Numbered from the stretch's first letter, positions 1 to 13,827 are shown. The stretch is DNA of 64,000 nt from Nyssa sinensis (GCA_008638375.1 CM018038.1:35560597-35624596); one strand, 5' to 3'. A program made the numbers and translations. The notes: a model not told the origin generated them from the letters alone.

Positions 1-3000
1 TTTCCGGCTCAGCCACTCCGGGCAGGCAGGGTCCCTCGGCCCGCGCCTCCACACTCCCTGCTAGGGTCTGGTTCCGATCCCATCCGTAACGACTCACTCC
101 ACATGGCACAACACATAATGAAATCCTCAAAACACATTGGCCTATCACTGCCAATCTTCCCTATCCATCCGGGCATCACAACCCATCTCAATAACTCAAC
201 ACAAAAAAATAAATAAATAGAGAAAATTCCTCAATGATTACTAGGACACCACAAGGTTCCTTACTATTTGACAAATTTCAAATCAAGTCACGAAATCACC
301 TAATGATTCATCACAATGGCATCAACACATCGCCCGTATCTCAATGTAACTCAATAATCCAATCTTCTTCAAGTACTATATTCACCCACAAGACATCAAT
401 ACCATAATCTTAAAATAAGGTCATCATCGTCCACCCAAATCTATATATAACCGAGACTAAGTGTCATGCATCAATAAAATTAGCCTATTCATTTCAAGCC
501 TATATGTGTTAACTAAACATTCGAATGAAGGCAACATAGTCCATGCATTCTAAATACAAAATTTAAAACAACTTATCGAGGTTCGAGGAAGACAAAACAT
601 TAGAGGAGGTAAAAAGAATATCTCAATTCCTTCTAAGATTGTTTCAACTCATCATTGTTCTAATCAACATCCCAAATAAAGTCTCATAACAATAGAGATT
701 CTCAGTGAAACTCGTCACTAATTCCAATTATGAATATACGTCAATCCTTAATCACATGTACCTAAAACACATGTATATATAAATAGAATAAACAAACAAC
801 ATTCAGTGTCTAACACGAAACTTACCGCATCAGCACTCAAGTATAAAATCCATCCAAGAATATACACATACATAATTAAGCACACCACCTGCCACACAGG
901 AAATTAGGTATACATCCAGCCCTATGGGTATCTAGGCTTACAGCCTATATCACAGACAACGAGTTCAAATTCTACCTTTTAATTCCACTTAGCCTGCTAC
1001 GTAGATATAAACATCCAGTCTCAGCTCCCCACTAAACAAGTATACCACATGTCATACACATTTCACATACTAAAACCACCGTACTTAACCCAATCACGTA
1101 ATCCCAACCAGTCCAATCAAGTCGAGGTCTAACCTCTCCTATCTCGTAATGAAGCCCACCCCAGGAGGATCCACGGATACCCTGTGAAATAAAGAAGAAC
1201 ATCTCCCTCAGGAGTACACACCGTCATTCTCCTCCTGTAGTAGTCTATACTCGTCCACAAACGTAAATAACTGATCTATCCTCAATGTAATACCACGACT
1301 AGACACGTCAAGTAGGATGAAGTCAAAAGAAAAGATGTAACCAGCTATCTCTACCGAGTAATATCTACAGATCCTTATCAGTATCCCATTATCTCAACTG
1401 GTGAACCCTACGATGGTGGAACAAGGCAATCATCGCAAGCCCCTGAATAAAGTAAAATCTCCCAAGTGCAATTTTCATTATCTAGATCTAGACAACATAA
1501 ACATTTATAACTTAATCCAAACTAACCAGACTCATTCATAACTTTTACCCACGTATTTCTAAACGACAAGTAAAAACCACCATTCACTCCTAAGTCATAT
1601 AACAATGCAAACCCTCAAGTTCTAGTGCCTCAACCACACTATTTTCACCACAATGACATTCACACAACTGCATCTCAGACACAAGATTCATGTTCAAGAA
1701 ATTCATATCACTCGACCTTTAACTCGATATACAATCTCCTCCAAAACAACAATCAATGCTTACCCCTTATTCAATCATGATTCTGAAATCAACCTTATAA
1801 ACTAAGTTAAAACTAAGTTCATAACTGACCCCTCAGCTTGGTCCAATTTATACAACTCATATTTTTTTCACAAGGCCTACATTCATAAGTTCATTAAATC
1901 CACTCATTATTCTCATCACACCTCATATCGATCATCTCGTAAAGCTAGGTAAGACAATAACGTTCATCACTAGGTTACCTCCACAGTCCACCACAATATA
2001 ACTAATCTCAATTAAATAAGGAAATCATCAAAACCCCTAACTCTCAGACTCACCTTCGCATCCCAGCTCAATCTTCACCCTAACACGAAATCAAAACACA
2101 ATTACATCGTAATCCGAGTTTATCCACAATAACATTCTTGTCAAATCATTCGTCTTTATACAACTCTCCTTAGACAAAAGATCATCAATTATCGCCCGAG
2201 AATCTAACACATCTTACGGACATACTCGTTTAATCGACACTTATATAACTTAAGTCAATCATCCCCACCCGTTGGTTACACGCAAACAATTAACACCGGG
2301 TTCTCACATAGCCTTTCGTAAGGACAAAATTTATGTAAACAACGCAATATTCACATCCTCAAGTCATGTTAGTGTTCAACTAACCTATCAATACTCAACT
2401 CTAAGCAAATGCCATCCAAAGATAATGCATCTTTCCACAAAAGAGTTTACCACAAGGACACCTTTAAAAATTTTTTGTACTACACTCTGATTATCTACTG
2501 TCCAGTCTATACACAAGAATCCTCATAAGTTTAAATTCTTATTTTAGCATTTTAAGGTCTTACGTGTCTTTTCATTTATGGTTCTCTACTTCATTGGCAT
2601 GTGTTTAATTTAGGCTTTTAAAATTTTTTCATTATTTCTTACTTATATAACTAGGTGATAACCCTTCATGGATCACAACTCCTTTTGTTACTGGCTGATG
2701 GGGCACCATCCATCAACTGTAACGCAAGACCTGAGACCAATCCAGTCTGTATAAATATCATAGTCATAGTACTATAATCCATGAGTATCGGGTACTAATC
2801 TAGCATACCTATACATATATATAATAACACAATCAACCAAGTAGATAACTAGGTCTACAGTCTATCTCATAATTAACTAGGCATACCGCCTACCGTATAA
2901 ATAACTAAGTGCACAACCCATACCTCAAACAACTAGGCATAAGGCCTATCCCATAAAATATACGGTCTATCACATAGACATGTGTTTCTAACCTTAGTCA

Positions 3001-3548
3001 ACTATTATATCAAACCATTGCGTACTCTCAGTCAATCGAGAAATCCAGTGTATTGCATACCAAGGTAACACGTGCACATAAAACCTACCACCCAAACTAA
3101 CCCCAAATAACTTAAGGTCTGAACTTCTCCCCATATTCAAAACATTAGATCACCCATCATGTCATCAGACACGGTCATACCAATATACATATCGTCCATA
3201 TCATACACCACACTGCATCAACTCACGTAATCACACATCATAGTGTATCATCATCTAACCCTAATCGTAACAAGTCATGCACCCAATAAAATAACCACAT
3301 AACACACAAGTCCTACCACATACCACCAACAGCTTACACTAAGTCAAATGTTCTCCTCCAAGGTATCATGGTGTTCAACAACACCCATCATCGCCAAGTA
3401 TTCTCAAATTTGAACTCTAATACTTAACTGTCAAAGTCCACACATTATACAAGGTTTATACAAACTCCCAACAATACGTCATAATCCCATTGTGTTCAAC
3501 AACACCCCACAGTCTCTAGGTATTCGAACCTATGCTCTGATACCACGT
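1..3548 (-). mobile_element. Non-coding interior of an LTR retrotransposon (LARD-like), left end outside window
   Basis: This AT-rich stretch has no open frame longer than about 72 codons and no recognisable gag, protease, RT or integrase motif on either strand. It ends at a primer-binding site and an LTR start (3534-3549), so it is read as the interior of a minus-strand LTR element. Short motifs recur, for example variants of 'aactaggcata' and 'gcctat' around 905-960 and 2850-2960. An interior over 3.5 kb without coding sequence fits a large retrotransposon derivative (LARD) moved by another element's proteins. A very decayed coding element is the alternative. The first 190 bases are more GC-rich than the rest. 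Confidence 0.45.
3534..3545 (-). other. Primer-binding site (initiator tRNA-Met type)
   Basis: The minus strand reads TGGTATCAGAGC, the standard plant retrotransposon site complementary to the 3' end of initiator tRNA-Met. It lies three bases inside a TG...-type LTR end that begins at 3549 on the + strand. This fixes the element as minus-strand, with its 5' LTR to the right. Confidence 0.75.
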
Positions 3549-4850
3549 TGTCACGCCCCGAATTTCTGACCGAAATCCGAGGTGCGACTGACGAACAGAA
3601 AGTAAATAAAATAAAAGATAATTAAACAGATTTATGAATTTACGTCAAATTAAATAGAGTTCTTTAATTTTCTAAAAATTTCGGCAGCACCTCCTTTGTT
3701 TTTCGAACCTTTTCCCCCTGATAAACACAATACAACATATATATATATAACAGTTACAATCCATCCTCACTCGATGGCCACAACTCTATCAAAGTTGAAT
3801 ATACATCACCTACTTATACAATCCATCACGTCTACTCCTACACTTAAACTAAAAGATCACAAATTCATTATTTATTACAATATACAATGTCATTTCCATG
3901 CTTTTCAGAAATACACCAATCTTTTATAATGTCTAAATACGCCCCAAGGGCCCAAATATTCTTCCAAATTCATTCCCTCTCCTTTCTCCAAGATTTCATC
4001 AAGTCCCGCGTGCCAGGAGCTTTATCTGAAACCTGTGCCCACGAATGGGTCAGCGACAACATGCTGGTATGACATAATACTAATGCAAGAAACAAAACCA
4101 AGGTCGTGACATGTGCAAGTGTACAGTTATTTCTATATGGCATTCGATGTCATGATGACAGTATATGAACAATATACAGTATATAAGTAGTATGCATGAC
4201 ACACCCATGCGACTCTATGCCCACCCATGTCTCATGATACGGTCCTTCCCCGTCGGCATGAGTACCTTGTATGTCTCGCTTCACGGTCCGGAATCCGTCA
4301 GGCAGGCGAGTACCTATTGGCCGATTTTGGGTTTTTCACCACAGGATCTGCACCCTCATAATGCACCAGCACCTCGTGCTGACCCACACTATGCTTTCAA
4401 GAAATCACACGATGCCAATATGCCATGATTTCGTCATGCAATGATACAGTTCAAATGTAACATCTCTTTCATAAGCATATGCAACATGCTTTAAATAATG
4501 CATCACATTTAAGATTAACAATAGCATTTAAATTACAAGATTTCATCCATAAATCTACGTGTCATGCTCGATCAATCCCAACACTTATACAATTCTACAT
4601 GTCGCAATATCAGCGATCCTTCTAAAACATAAATCACATATGATGACAACTCTAGAAGTAATTCATAACACCCACAGATTCATAAAGAACACGTAAGCAT
4701 ATAAACAATCAAATTCTAAGTGGTTTCCTAATAGCAATTACGCATAGAGAACATTCAATCATCTTATCAAATACTCCTAAGCTTAATCTCATTTCTCACA
4801 TTAGTAAAATATCATACCTGATAGGGTTGGTCACAACCCTACTAAGCGGT
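3549..4850 (-). repeat. 5' LTR of the minus-strand element (right end uncertain)
   Basis: The + strand begins TGTCACGCCCCGAATTTC next to the primer-binding site; in element orientation the LTR ends ...GGGGCGTGACA. The body has features common in gypsy LTRs: GC-richer islands around 4200-4400 and short direct repeats. No second LTR copy is in the window, so the right boundary cannot be fixed. The value 4850 is only a conservative estimate and the LTR may run further. Confidence 0.4.
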
Positions 4851-4928
4851 GTCCACTATGCAATCCAAACAACCCTTAGGTAACTTAGTCCTCCAATGGA
4901 ATCATGTCAAGCTTATGCTTATCTCCAC

Positions 4929-5222
4929 TCAGCCAATCTTTGGAGAATTTGCAGTCAAGCGTGAACCAAACCCTCGTGCATCCCGAGTTTGAGGTTGCTC
5001 TCCAGTCCAAGGTTCAGCAGTTGAAGAAAACACACCCGCAGGTTGATCGAGTCGGCCAACCGTTTTAAATCCAGTTTCATCAGCTTCTTCAGCCTTGGCC
5101 CCATACTTAAATTGGATAATCGAAGTACTACGTACATTCCTCACCGTGCCATCATAACAGATAACAACATCCTGAAGGATGGCCATTAAGTTTTTTTTGA
5201 ATAAAGTTCCAGGCTCAGTCAA
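4929..5222 (-). pseudogene. Fragment of an RNA polymerase largest subunit (RPB1-like)
   Basis: A 97-codon minus-strand frame contains ILQDVVICYDGTVRN followed by SIIQFKYG. YDGTVRN-x-IQF-YG is a conserved signature of the RPB1 family (largest subunit of nuclear RNA polymerases). Pol II normally continues with LYGEDG, while the wording here is closer to the plant-specific Pol IV/V subunits (NRPD1 or NRPE1), although I cannot decide which. Similarity fades after residue 60, flanking reading frames are closed, and the rest of the subunit is missing. It is a captured or duplicated gene piece, probably inside or beside the LTR element at 1-4850. It cannot encode a working subunit. Confidence 0.55.
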
Positions 5223-6197
5223 CCGTCTAGATGAACGGACAATAACTTCTCTTGCTTGAAATTGAGTGAGCCATCTGCACTCGAGTTTGCATCATTAAAC
5301 TCAGTCCATCTTGAACAGCAGGTGCTGCAGCACTCCTACAGCGCTTACATTCACCGACTATTGAAATTGGAGTTCAAACCATCCAACACCAAGCATGACT
5401 CACACTTAACCGACAAGATATACAAAACATCCACAACTCCGAGCTACAAAATAACATCTCGTACCATAACTCCCCTAGCCTTAGCCATCCACGACTCCGA
5501 GCTACAACCGTAACATCTAACCAGCCCCTGGAATCACTTCGGTTCAGGAGCATCACACAGCCTTTCTTGAATTCCTATCAATCATCAACAACATCATGTT
5601 CTCATTTCACCGCATCGAATTGAACAAGAGAGTCACTCCACCAATTATTTAAAGCAATCTCCATGAATAACCCCTGTTCTCAACCGAAACAACGGGACAG
5701 AGGAACCCATCTCAAAATCGCAACCTCAACCTCACAACTGTTCATCAAACCCCAATGATCCTCCCAACAATTTGAGACACAAAATTCCCCATTCATCTCT
5801 CCAAAATCAGCTCCCTTTTTACACCACTTCACAAACACACACACAAATATATATATATATATATTTTCCCGTACACAACCACGTACCACACGGCACACAC
5901 ATACATATTCGCCACTAAATTCATCCAAATCCAGAACTCTGATCACAAATTTTCCATTCTTCATCTTGTGGCCACCTTAGTCATCAATGCACAACCCGCT
6001 GCCACCTTCCTTCCCCTACAATTCCCTGCACCGTAACTCCTGTAGCAGCAGCCATACAGTCAACGATCAAACGCCCAACGTGATTCTGCCCCTTGCAGCG
6101 AACTGCTTCAGTCTGCACTTCCATTTCCATCAATTTCCTCAAGCCCGCAAAACTAATTCGCACTCAATCCCCGTCGTTCTCACGCAAGAAAGACACA

Positions 6198-6232
<35 letters not shown>

Positions 6233-7379
6233 TCTTACTGCTTCGTGCCTCCCTCAATTCAACCACAACAAATCACGCCATACAACTATAAACAAATACT
6301 TAGCTCTGCTCCTGATTAGCCGCAGCACCTGGCCACCACGCACACACACTGCGACCTGCTGCATCGCTGCTTTGCTTCTCTTTCCCTCTTTGTCTCAATT
6401 TTCTGCAAGCCGAGATACGCACCTACACAGCAACAATAACCGAACCCCCCCCAACAGAACCCGTCAAACAGGGCAACGACTCTCACTGCCCATAACAGTC
6501 GCACCAACTTCCCTGCACCGACCTGCACACGCACCGCTACAAAAGACCCAACCAAACCGTGGCAACTCTGACCTCCTTCCTTTCCTCCTGTGTGAAGATA
6601 TATATATATATATCTATATACAACTCAGCCTAGAGCTCTCCCGATCTTCCAATCTTCTAGCACTTTCGGCCACAACCCCTTTCCATCTCCTGTTCAGCGT
6701 CAAACCCAAACAGCCAACACACACCAAATCGCAACACAACTCACAAAATTGTAACCCCAATCGCAATCCAAAATCCGTCGCAAACCGTCGCAAATCCGTC
6801 GCACTCTGACGCGAGCTCGGACACGCGAGACGCGATGGCCGCCGACCAGATCTCCCTCCCCTCGCGACCACTGCCGTCCGCAGCCCCGTCCATTCTCTCT
6901 CGCGACCACCGCCGCCTCCCCCCTTTCCTTTCTCTCCTTTTTCCCTTTTTCTCTCTTTTCTTCTTTCTCTCTTCTCTTTTCTGTTTTCACAAGACCTGCA
7001 CCGTATCTCTCTTCTTTTCTCTTTTCTCTTTTCTTTTTTTTTTTCTTTCCCTCTTTTCTTCTTTTATTCATTTTCCACCACACACCCATATATATATATA
7101 TATATATTATACCATACTTTATATTTCATTCATGTATACCATTACACATATTTTTATTTTATTTTATTTTATTTTTCATATATTAATTTTGAATGTAAAT
7201 AAAGTTGGTATAAAGCTGGCTCAATATCAGTATTATTTGTTTTGACGTCTCTGGGTGTCCGTTTGTGTCTTATGTCATTTTTATTATTTATTTATTTATT
7301 TTTCAAAATTAAATTAATTAGAAATTAAGGACATTCACATAGCGTTCAAAAAAAAAAAAAAAAAATTCTATTCCAAATT
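5223..7379. other. Intergenic: short duplications, (AT)n tracts and CT-rich low complexity
   Basis: No gene is supported here. A motif around 'actccgagctaca' occurs twice near 5428 and 5489. (AT)n tracts lie at about 5852-5864, 6193-6229, 6598-6613 and 7089-7107. A pyrimidine-rich stretch covers 6900-7070. Frames of 80-145 codons on both strands (6372-6809, 6700-7089, 6835-7245) have low-complexity composition and no family resemblance. The GC-richer patch at 6790-6900 may be part of a retrotransposon LTR or leader. Confidence 0.5.
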
Positions 7380-8210
7380 TTCGAATCTTTACACTTTGGC
7401 AATGTGGGTGCTTGAAAAGTCTCTAATTATTTAGTAGCCAAACCTGTCCAAGAGGGGCCTAAGGGGATGCCAATTGTTATACCAAAAAAGTATTTTGGCC
7501 ATTGCCTATAACGTATTTTATAAGGCATTTGGATCTAGCCTTTAGGTTCAATATCTTCCTTCAACACCAAGAATAGTCCCTAAGAATGGGGACATACCAA
7601 ATGCTTCTACCTTTCAGAAAATAAGAGTGAATCCATTGAAGCCATAAACTAGATTTTTCAGTACTGAATCTCCACAATAGGTCTATCAACCAAGTAGTGG
7701 AAAAGAATAGATTTCCATACTTGGAAGGAGAGGGACAAGAGAAAAAGAGGTGTTCAACTAATTCATTGTTGCTTTGACAAAAAAGACATATGGCATTGTT
7801 TGTAAATCCCTATCTAACCAATTTATCTCTAGTTAATAGTTTCGCTTTACAAAGAAGCTAGAGAATGAAAGAAAACTAAGGAACAATATAAAAAGACCAG
7901 ATTATGGAGGACCAAGTTATAGAAGGCAGATGGCCTCTAAGATGTTGACAGGCTAAAGAGGTGGAAAAAGTGCCTGAAGGTTTGAGGGTCCAAATGACTT
8001 GGTCATCTTTATTAGCGAAGGGAGAGAGGGAGGCTAGGGTAGTATTCATGATATTTAACATTAGAAAATCCCTTAGGTTCAATATCTTCCTTCAACACCA
8101 AGAATAGCCCTAAGAATGGGGACATACCAAATGCTTCTACTTTTAAAAAAATATGAGTTAATCCATTGAAGCCATAAACTAGATTTGTCAGTACTCAATC
8201 TCTACAATTG
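7380..8210 (-). mobile_element. LINE (L1-like) 3' fragment with an internal duplication
   Basis: The minus strand from about 8090 down to 7700 encodes DDQVIWTLKPSGTFSTSLA and then FILWLLCKAKLLTRDKL in an interrupted frame. This is the zinc-binding reverse transcriptase (zf-RVT) domain at the C-terminus of plant LINE ORF2, which normally carries a C-x2-C...H cluster. The cluster is visible in frame (ICLFCQSNNELVEHLFFSC). A segment of about 139 bp occurs twice in direct orientation (7542-7680 and 8073-8210). The catalytic RT core is missing and the copy is inactive. Confidence 0.7.
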
Positions 8211-8520
8211 TTTTAGAATGATGTTTTTATTCTAGTAAAGTAACCTTTTAAGGCTAAGGCCCCCCCTTCTTTTTTAGGGTTACACAGGCTGGACTATTGG
8301 ACTATTATTTTATTTTATTTTTAGCTAAAACTAAATAATCAAGTTATTGTATACGTGAAAGATTAAGATTGTAATACGTATTTAGGTAGGAGGAATCGTA
8401 GCCAATTACTCTCCTTATATATGGAAATAGGTTGGTAAGTAACTATTAGTTTCAATTAGAAGTAACACAATGATCTCCTATTTGCATCTCTTTATATTCG
8501 TTAATTCTACTAGATTTTCC

Positions 8521-8554
<34 letters not shown>

Positions 8555-8922
8555 CCTATATCTATATATATGCATTTTTTTCATCTTGTTCTTCTTTTCA
8601 ATACTCTCCCTTCTACGTTAAACATGATGAATCTTCTAGACAGTGGTACAAATCTTCAAACCAAATCTACTATGAACAACTCTCAATCTTCATGTCACAT
8701 CTGTCGTGGAGACGACTTCTCGGTTCTCTTCGATGAACTCTCCTTTCTTTGTCTTATTTAGCTAGCTAGGAAGAAATCCTGCAATTTTACTAGAGATTTT
8801 CCATTTTCATTTTAAAAAAAAAAAACTATCTCCAAAATGCCTGATCTAAATTCCATATTGCATAATTAAACCATTTGTCCTCAATTGTACAAATGAGATC
8901 TATGGTGTGTATGTGCCAATTA

Positions 8923-8957
<35 letters not shown>

Positions 8958-10261
8958 CGTGTATATATATAGCATTGTGGATCTTTATGCAGCAGTCGAC
9001 TTCTGATTCATACCATTTTTTTTTTTCCTGTCAATATCTCAGTATCAGCTTCTGTTTCCACTTCTAGCATACAAAACTTCGTATCTATTTTTTTTTTTTT
9101 TTGTCTTCCTTCAATGAATGTAAGTGTCTTGAGTAGATATATAATAGTTAGGCATTTTATAGAAAAGTTCTAAAACATTTTGCTATATAGTCATATCTTC
9201 TTTCCAGGCCCATTGGAGCATAAAACCAACAAAGTAATTGCTTTAGAGCTCACTTAAAGATAATGTTTCAAATTTTAGGCATCCATATTATAATACAATT
9301 AGAAATCTAAGATTAATAAGAGTCTAACTATATAAAAAGACCTTAAATTTTATGTATTATAGTATAATCAAATTAGAAGTCTATAGTTAATAAAAATCTA
9401 ACTCTACAAAAAATGCTCCAAAAAAAAAAAAAACCTAATTCTATTAATAGAGTTTTATTCGTATTGTATTTTAATTTTTTATTGCTATCTATTTAGATAA
9501 AAAAAAATTATGTAAAAATTTTATTATTAGAATTTTATTCAATATATAGCTTTCCCTTGTTGAAAAATAATTAAATTTTATATTACAAAAATAAATATAA
9601 TATAATATATATATATATATATAAGAATCAAATTTAAAAATTATATTAATATTAAAAAATCTCATTTAAAATTTTTACCTTTCACTTTAAACCTCCAATT
9701 GTATAGAGACACTGCTTCTTTCTCTTTCCACTTTCATGTGTAGCCATGAATGAAGTAGAGTAAAGTGGATGACTACTGCTTGTTTTTTTTTCTAGGGTTT
9801 CTTCCTTTTGTAGTTATTGGTGAGACTGAGACAAAGTCAAGAATAGAAAGAGAGAAGATTTTAACACCCTGTGATTGGTGCATATTGTCTAAGCATGTAG
9901 TTTATGTTTCATTCAAGTTTCTATTTCAAAGGCACTATATTGTCTCCTCCCACACTTCAACTCATGAAAGCCTCCACTCACTACATCTTGTCACTTACTT
10001 TCCCACAACTTATTAGCGTCTCCCTTGAGTTTTACTTTGACCTATTAGGTTTCGTTAGACTTGACTCTTCTCCATTGTTGGATATGGATAATGTTTTGTT
10101 ACTCAGATTCTGTGTCAAAATGTGAGAGTCATTGATTAATGAGATGATTTTTTAAAATACAATTGATGTGATAGCAATTAATTAGGCTCCCTTATTTGAG
10201 TATAGAAATTTAGACTATAAAACACTACTGGTCGAATATATACATACATACATATATATAT
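8211..10261. other. Non-coding stretch: (TC)n tract, AT-rich DNA, one less repetitive segment
   Basis: A (TC)n tract at about 8519-8553 is followed by a short (AT)n. An (AT)n(GT)n tract lies at 8924-8960 and another (AT)n at 9607-9622. 8330-8600 looks like a copia LTR-type leader but no partner was found. From 9690 to 10140 the composition is more balanced and I recognise no repeat; this part includes a CCAATCA box on the minus strand at 9872-9878. No reading frame here resembles a known protein. Confidence 0.45.
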
Positions 10262-12320
10262 ATCCATCTTCAATTCGTAGATGTTACTTGATCTTTTGTG
10301 AATCCGTCTGGCCTGATATTCTTAATATCAAAAGGATTTTGAGATCCTTTGAAATTCTTTCAGGCTTAAAGATTAACTTCCAGAAAAGCATAATATGCGG
10401 TGTGGGTGCCCCTTCTAAGTTTGCAACTAAAGTAGCTAAGTTGCTGAGATGTAAGCATCAAGAACTTCCCATAAATTTCCTTGGTCTCCCTCTTGGTGCC
10501 AATCTTAGGCTCAAGAAAACATGGATTCATGTCATAGATAAGTTTAAAAGGAATCTAGCCACTTGGAAGAAAAACTTTCTTTCATATGGTGGAAGATTAA
10601 TTCTGATTAAGTCAATTCTTCAGAGCTTACCAGTGTATTACATGTCTCTCTTTCGATTACCCTGAATCAGTTGCTCAAATAATTGATAGAATTTAGTCAA
10701 GTTTTCTTTGGGGTGATTCTGAATCCAAAAGGAAAATTCATCTAGTAAAGTGAGAAAAATGCGTCGATGGGTAAGGAAGTGGGTGGTCTGGGGATTAAAA
10801 GAGTTAGAGAATTCAATAGTTATCTCCTTCTAAAATGGTGGTGAAGATTCAGCTATGAAAAAGATTCCTTATGGAAGGAAATTCTCGTGGGTAAATATCA
10901 TTTTGTGGGCAATAACTGGTTGCTAAAGGTCAGGTCATTTTCTTCTCTCTCCAAAATATGGGCATATGTTCTCCTTGTAGAAAAAAGGTTTCCATCCCTC
11001 CATCTCTTATTCACAGAAAATATAGCCTTAAAAGTTGGGTGTGGTGATACTATCTCCTTTTGGAAGGATTTGTGGAATGGAAACAACCCCTTGATGATTT
11101 CCTTCACAAGATTATATAGTTTATCATCGCTTAAAAATGCCATAGTTAGCTGATTTTCTCTTGGTTAAAAATAGGTTAGGTGTTTGGGATTTTTCTTTTA
11201 GAAGACTTTTGTTTGTTTGGGAATCGAAAGAGCTGTCCAAACTTCTTCATCTTTTGATCGGTGCTCCTTCTATATCAAGTCTAGTAAGGATAACTTAATT
11301 TGGAAAGCTCACAACACTGGTCATTTCTCTATCAATTCTCTCTATAGTTGGTTTGACTCTTCTCTTGGTCCTAAGTTGAGTTATGGAAACTGTCTATGGC
11401 AAAATGATTCTCCCCCAAGAGTCCAGTTCTTTGGGTGGCTAGCATGGAATAACAGTATAAAATCTGCAAAATTCCTTTTAAAGCTGAGTATTCTCAAAGA
11501 TGATTCTTCTTGCCTCTGTATTTTTTTGCAGAAAGGAGCTTGAATCCTCCTCCTATGTTCTTCTTCTATGCCTAGAAGTTTGGAAAGTTTGGTCAGAATG
11601 CTTAAAATGATGGAGTCTTTATTGGCGAGTCACTCCAAGCTTTATTAAAAGTCTTCTTAATTGGTGGTATGGTTTCAAGTTTAAAAACCTCAGTAAAGTT
11701 ATTTGGGAGGTTATCCCATTTGCCAATCATGTGGTCTATTTGGATTATGAGAAATGACTGCCTCTTCAATAAATCAGTTCCTTGTCTAGAGAAATTGAGA
11801 GATTAGGTGAAAGTCAATATGGCTTTTTGGGTTAAATCTAAAGTAGGAAGAACAAATCATTCAATTAATGATTTAATTCTCAACATCAATCACATCATCG
11901 GGAATTGTTAGTACTATTTACAACATGGTGATCCTTGGGTATTCCATTGGTGGTTCGAATATGGACAATTAAAGGCATGATTTCGTTGATCTTTTGGCAT
12001 CCTTTGGGCTCTCTCACTTCCCTGGTTTCTTCTTTTTAATCTTTTTGATTCAGTTTAAGAATGCTACTGTAGTTGTATTTTCTTTCTATTCTATATTGGG
12101 TGTTTTTTCTCTTTGTATCCTTATGGTTGGGTGTTTATTCCTCTTTTCTTTGGATTTTGCTGGCTTGTGATGTTGCTCCTTATTTTGTGCCAACCTAGTT
12201 AGGATGAAGTTCGGTGCTCTGATATCTTTTGCAAATTTCTTTGTTGATGTATTTTGTCATGTATGTCTTGTACATCCTTTTACATCAATATATTTTTCTT
12301 TTCGCTGATCAAAAAAAAAA
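10262..12320 (+). mobile_element. 5'-truncated LINE (L1-like) remnant with poly(A) tail
   Basis: The copy starts inside the RT domain: the first readable piece, HLQFVDVT, is a mutated version of the catalytic HLQFADDT box. It continues with FCESVWPDILNIKRIL, NFLGLPLGANLRLKKTW, and a zf-RVT domain (about 11270-11540, NLIWKAHNTGHFSINS). Several frameshifts and stops interrupt it. The 3' end carries typical LINE 3' UTR text and an A-run at 12310-12320. Endonuclease and most of the RT are missing, as expected for 5' truncation during target-primed reverse transcription. I found no clear target-site duplication. Confidence 0.8.
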
Positions 12321-12521
12321 ATATGCTCACTATGTTTTACCATTTTTCTATTGTTCATGTGTCAAAAATAGAAATCGTATCCCCTTGTCTCCCTTTTAAT
12401 GATAAAAATCACACATGAAACTTAAAAGCATACAACTATTTGCACTCTTGATCAAATGCAATTCAGCACTAAAATAATACTATTATTTTTTTAATACAAT
12501 AAAATAATAGTATTTTAATGG

Positions 12522-12556
<35 letters not shown>

Positions 12557-13792
12557 AGAGTGCAATTGAACAACTGAGGAGTGGAAATAACTAATGTAGT
12601 GCGTAGTGAAAAAATTAATCATGACCATCTCTTAAACCTAGTTGATCATTTCACAAAAAGATGCTAGGAACAAAAAAATCCAACATTTATTAATTCTCAC
12701 AAATACCAAGAATTAGGTAAGAAAAATATTACTCAAGAGAATTTTTATTATCACCAAAAAGCTACTACTATATTACATATCATCATATTTATAAGTCCAA
12801 AAAACCTATTGGCCTAAAAGACATAAAATAAAAGAAATATATAAATATTACCAAAAAAATTGAAAAAATCCAAAACCTTCTAAAAATTGAAATACAACAA
12901 AAAATAAGATTGGTGAAAATGAAAACAAGATCCGAGCTTTTTTGAACCATATTCGATTAGAATCAAAAGTTACTAAAACTACTAAAAACTTACATTTAAC
13001 CCTTTAAACGGCTGATTTTGGCCTCGAAATTTGCGGGTAATCGTTGTAGCAATTAACCACATCGTAGAGCTTGAAAATACATTTTCAAAATAGGGTAATT
13101 GACGAAAAACGGACACATATGCATAAAGTTATAATCGTTTAAAGATGAAAAGTTAATTCTTACTATTTTTCTCTACAACGATGCTCCAATTAAGATCGTC
13201 AAGTATACATCTGCAATGCATACCGCATCAAGAAGTTCACTCAACTTAAAAACAATAATATTATTTTGGATCTCAAAATTTTTTTATTAAATAATTAACA
13301 TTACATAGTTATATATTGCAATAGTGATATTATTCAATATTTTGAAAATAATTTAATTTAACATCTTTGGAGATGTAAAATTCAATATATAAATTTAAAA
13401 CACTATACATTATTGAAACTCTCATAGAAAATGCGTACGAGGAAAGCTAACCAACCTATACCTTACAAACTTTATTACAGATTTACAACCAGAAAAACAT
13501 GATTTTTATAATTTTCTTTATGATCAATCAAAATCATGCAAGAAGATTTTCTTGATGACCAATCAACTTTTGGATTGTCCCTAATTTATATATATCTCAT
13601 TGATTTCTTTTCTTTTTAATCCTTTTCGTGTGCACTAGTAAATTTTAATTATTATTTTTTTTTTCTGAAAGCACTAATAATAATTGACCACCATAAAAAC
13701 CAATGACCATAATTGTAATTGTAAACAGCCAGTCATAGGTGGCCGTCTTTTCCATCATTTCTTCTTGCATTTCCCTTTTTAAAAAAAGAACA

Positions 13793-13827
<35 letters not shown>

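Noticed and set aside
6372..7245. Frames of 129-145 codons on both strands
   Set aside because: Low-complexity pyrimidine-rich and (AT)n-containing sequence gives open frames on both strands with no family resemblance.
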